NCBI RefSeq assembly: GCF_009389715.1
Contig: NC_052404.1
Coordinates: forward strand, 9,494,480-9,558,479
Source: Phoenix dactylifera
Taxonomy: Eukaryota > Streptophyta > Magnoliopsida > Arecales > Arecaceae
Reading direction: 5' to 3'
DNA: 64,000 nt
A program made the translations under genes and the position numbers. The stretch's first letter is position 1, and every line of letters starts with the position of its first letter. The notes beneath the pieces are model-generated. The model searched no databases, was not told the origin of the DNA, and saw only the letters and a program-made list of their open reading frames with translations. This document shows positions 61,401 through 64,000 of this stretch, one piece after another.

Positions 61401-64000
61401 GTAAAATAGCTATTCAACATCCCAATATATGCTCTAGATAAATTGATATATAGTATCCAAAACATGGTGTTTACTAGTACATAGTATATAGCCAGGTGAT
61501 ACATACTCGTTGGCTTTCTGATATATAGTATAAGCTTCTTTGATACTAAAAAAAAGAGAGAAATTTTAAGGAGAAGGAGAAGAAAAATCAAGAAGAAGGA
61601 GAAAGGTTTTACGGAGGAAAGAGATGGTTTAATGAGGAAGAGGACAGAGGGAAAGAAGCTGGATAAGAAAATTAAAAGGATGCAGAAAAATAACTTCTCT
61701 TCAAGCACACGATTTTTTTTTTTAAGTCATAGAACCGACGGACTCCATTAATAGCAAGAGTCTCATTTCGTTTTAATTTTTTTGGTTTCTCTTTAAGATG
61801 GGTACTAGAGAAAAAATGGTAAAATATAAAGCTCACTCTATTTGATATTCTTTCGCGCGTGTAGCAGAGATTTTTTGTTCAAAAATCATAATTTAAAGAT
61901 GAAAATTGGTTGTCCTAGATACAATGCAGACCACCTGGTATAGTATGTTAAAAAAAAAAAGGTGGTTCGATGGTATGATATTAAAAATAGTTTTCAAAGA
62001 GAGCAATTACCTTTTTGCAAGAAGTTATAATAACAATACATGGCCAGTTCTAAGCGGCTGGAGCTGTGTTTAGATATTCTATTTTTGAGCACAAGCAGAC
62101 CATGCATCTTTGGTTCAAAATTAGTCTTGAATTTGGCTCTCTCTCAATTACTAAATGAACCAAGTTTGAGCTAGATTCAATTTGACTTGATTAAACTTGA
62201 AATAGAAATAAATAAATATATTATTTATAAAAATTTGATTGCAATATATATTTTTAAATCTTTCTCTAATCTAAATTTAATATAAATCTAAAACTATATT
62301 GGTGTGCTAATTGCCATGTGGATTTTCTTTTACTCTTAAAATATCCCTCTCCTGAAAAGACCCTGTAATGTGTACATCAATGAATCAGATCTCCTCTTTC
62401 TAGCTGGATTCCGAGCAACTCGCAAAGAGGGACTCTTTCCAAAGCTATACTTCATCTTGAACTCTTAATCCCTTCATGAACTTGTCAGATCCAAACTGAC
62501 ATTAAGAGTTGTGAATAAATAGTCTTCACAGAAATTAGTAATTCTTTTTTAAATTCCACACTTAATTTTTCTATAATTGCATCTTTCACTTTGTTGCAAA
62601 TAATATAGTTTGCATTATATGTTAATCTTTTGTTGGATTCACATGCGTAAGTACGTGAATTGTAGCTAGTAGATAAAAGAAGATATTCCAAGAATTGAAA
62701 TGCAGTGACGGAAATTATCTCAAAGTTTGTATATGAAGGTCTTGGGGGATCTTGAATTCTTATTGAATTTGCTAAACACGATATTTGTGAGCAACTCGAG
62801 TTTAGTCACAAGTAATTGAGTTGTCTTGAACTTGGCTTGATCATAAAACAAGCCAACCTGAGCTAGAGTTGGCGTGCTCGAGCATTACGTATTTACACTG
62901 TATCTTTTAGGCTAGATTCACTAATGATCGAACGAGCCCTAAAAGCTTGAATACATTAATTTGGACTAAATGGAGCCTTTTTAGTAACATAAAAATGAAC
63001 TTTATGAGCTTTATGATGGGTGGTGAATTCCTACAACATCTTACGGATAAGTAGGATATAATATTTGGACTAAAATCAAATATATCGGGTTAAAAGATGT
63101 TGATTAGGTTAGGTTGTTTGGCTAGAAGTAGCAAAATTTAACCCTGACCTACCAAACCACAAGAACGTATTGGCATGAATGGATATGTTTTTTTATTTTT
63201 TTAATTTTATTTTTGTAAGTGGGTCAGTTCTAGATCGACCCGGTATCAACTTGATTGTAATAAGGTGGGTTTAAATTTATTCCCTAAACTCGATAGATCA
63301 CCAAGGTTGATCCGATAAGGCCTCGCATAGTTGAGTCTTTAATTTTTTTTCATATGGTTCAGTTCACTCAAAGGGAAAATGTTATAGTGAGTCATGGATA
63401 AGATGATCAATTAGGTCTTAGGATATGTGTTTGTATTTTAGCAAGTTTTTAGTCTTAGTTAGTCCATGATTGTTATTTATCCTAATTTTTTTTTCTTATT
63501 ATGTTTATGATGATATATTTGAAGTTTAATTTAATTTTACTATTGGTGATCTTTGAATGAAATATTTTGCTTTAATTTCTAGTTATATGTATAATGAGTA
63601 AAAACTTAAATGGGTCGATGGGCAAGTATGGACTTATATAAAATAAATGAACTGCGCACATGTTTACGTCTTTCAACATGATTATAAATGGGTCTGGCAT
63701 GGCTGAGAGTTTTTTTGACCTAAATCTAGTTCAAACCAACCCAAACCCAACCGATTGCAACTCCTGCACGGCACGCATGCGTGTGAGAGAGAGACCTTCT
63801 CATGTGATTTTAATAGCTTGCTACATTAGAAACATGGACAAACTCCTACAGATCATGTTAATTTTCTTTTGATTCTTGCAGACATGAATGCTTCATGGTT
63901 GTTAATTATCAATGATGGTTGTTCATATAAACAAATTTGAGCACCGGCGAAGGAGCCCAAGAGGAATCTTCGTACTTCCCACTCTTATAGAGTAATTTGA
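58488..64000. other. region upstream of ALOG gene, no further gene seen
   Basis: The first kilobase is GA/GT-rich and probably ALOG leader and promoter. Beyond it the DNA is AT-rich with short chance frames, poly(T) tracts (for example 59771-59786), a minisatellite at 60870-61550, and GAGCT/CTCGAG-rich words near 62780-62890 like those in the 37938-38505 element. No gene, RNA gene or intact transposon was recognised. Confidence 0.65.
60870..61550. repeat. degenerate minisatellite, six ~109 bp units
   Basis: AAATTGATAT (or AAATCGATAT) recurs at 60870, 60979, 61089, 61223, 61331 and 61440. Spacings are 109, 110, 134, 108 and 109 bp. Each unit continues with AGAACATGGTGTT-like and GATGATACAC-like segments. 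Units three and six share a TTGGCTTT/ATAAGCTTCTTTGATA ending absent from the others, which suggests a two-type arrangement. Confidence 0.8.

Overview
This is plant nuclear DNA. Every well-supported gene is plant-type and split by AT-rich introns, several of them kilobases long, and transposon relics lie in introns and intergenic DNA. AT-rich introns, GC-rich first exons in some genes and the protein variants suggest a monocot with a fairly large genome, plausibly a palm. The species cannot be proved from the sequence.

Five genes can be reconstructed with consistent reading phase across all introns. (1) + strand, 669-10827: the 3' ten exons of a DEAD-box RNA helicase of the RH18/Spb4 (DDX55) type, with a 3.2 kb GC-AG intron. 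The window opens inside an upstream intron, so the N-terminal Q motif and Walker A are outside. (2) - strand, 16970-17854: a two-exon LOB-domain transcription factor, LBD12-like. (3) - strand, 25587-34258: a six-exon TAF15b-type RNA-binding protein with a RanBP2 zinc finger, a Gly/Tyr/Pro-rich region and an RRM. The 5.3 kb intron that cuts the RRM is mostly a ten-copy, about 450 bp tandem repeat array. (4) + strand, 40157-46281: a complete five-exon GILT-type thiol reductase with a solo LTR in intron 1. (5) - strand, 57699-58487: an intronless ALOG-domain (LSH/G1-like) protein.

The rest is intergenic. It holds truncated L1 and RTE LINE pieces, a solo LTR with target duplication, a 1.08 kb Mutator-like terminal-inverted-repeat element with a perfect 10 bp target duplication, several small fold-back elements, two degenerate minisatellites, a 35 nt C run and many poly(A/T) tracts. 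The genes do not form a pathway or cluster. Helicase (ribosome assembly), TAF15b (transcription/RNA), LBD and ALOG (developmental transcription factors) and GILT (thiol reduction) are ordinary unlinked-function neighbours. No tRNA, rRNA, CRISPR or organelle insertion was recognised.

The least ordinary feature is the tandem array inside the TAF15b intron. It includes a 1,045 bp block duplicated in tandem at about 99.8% identity, and a short hairpin present in nearly every unit.
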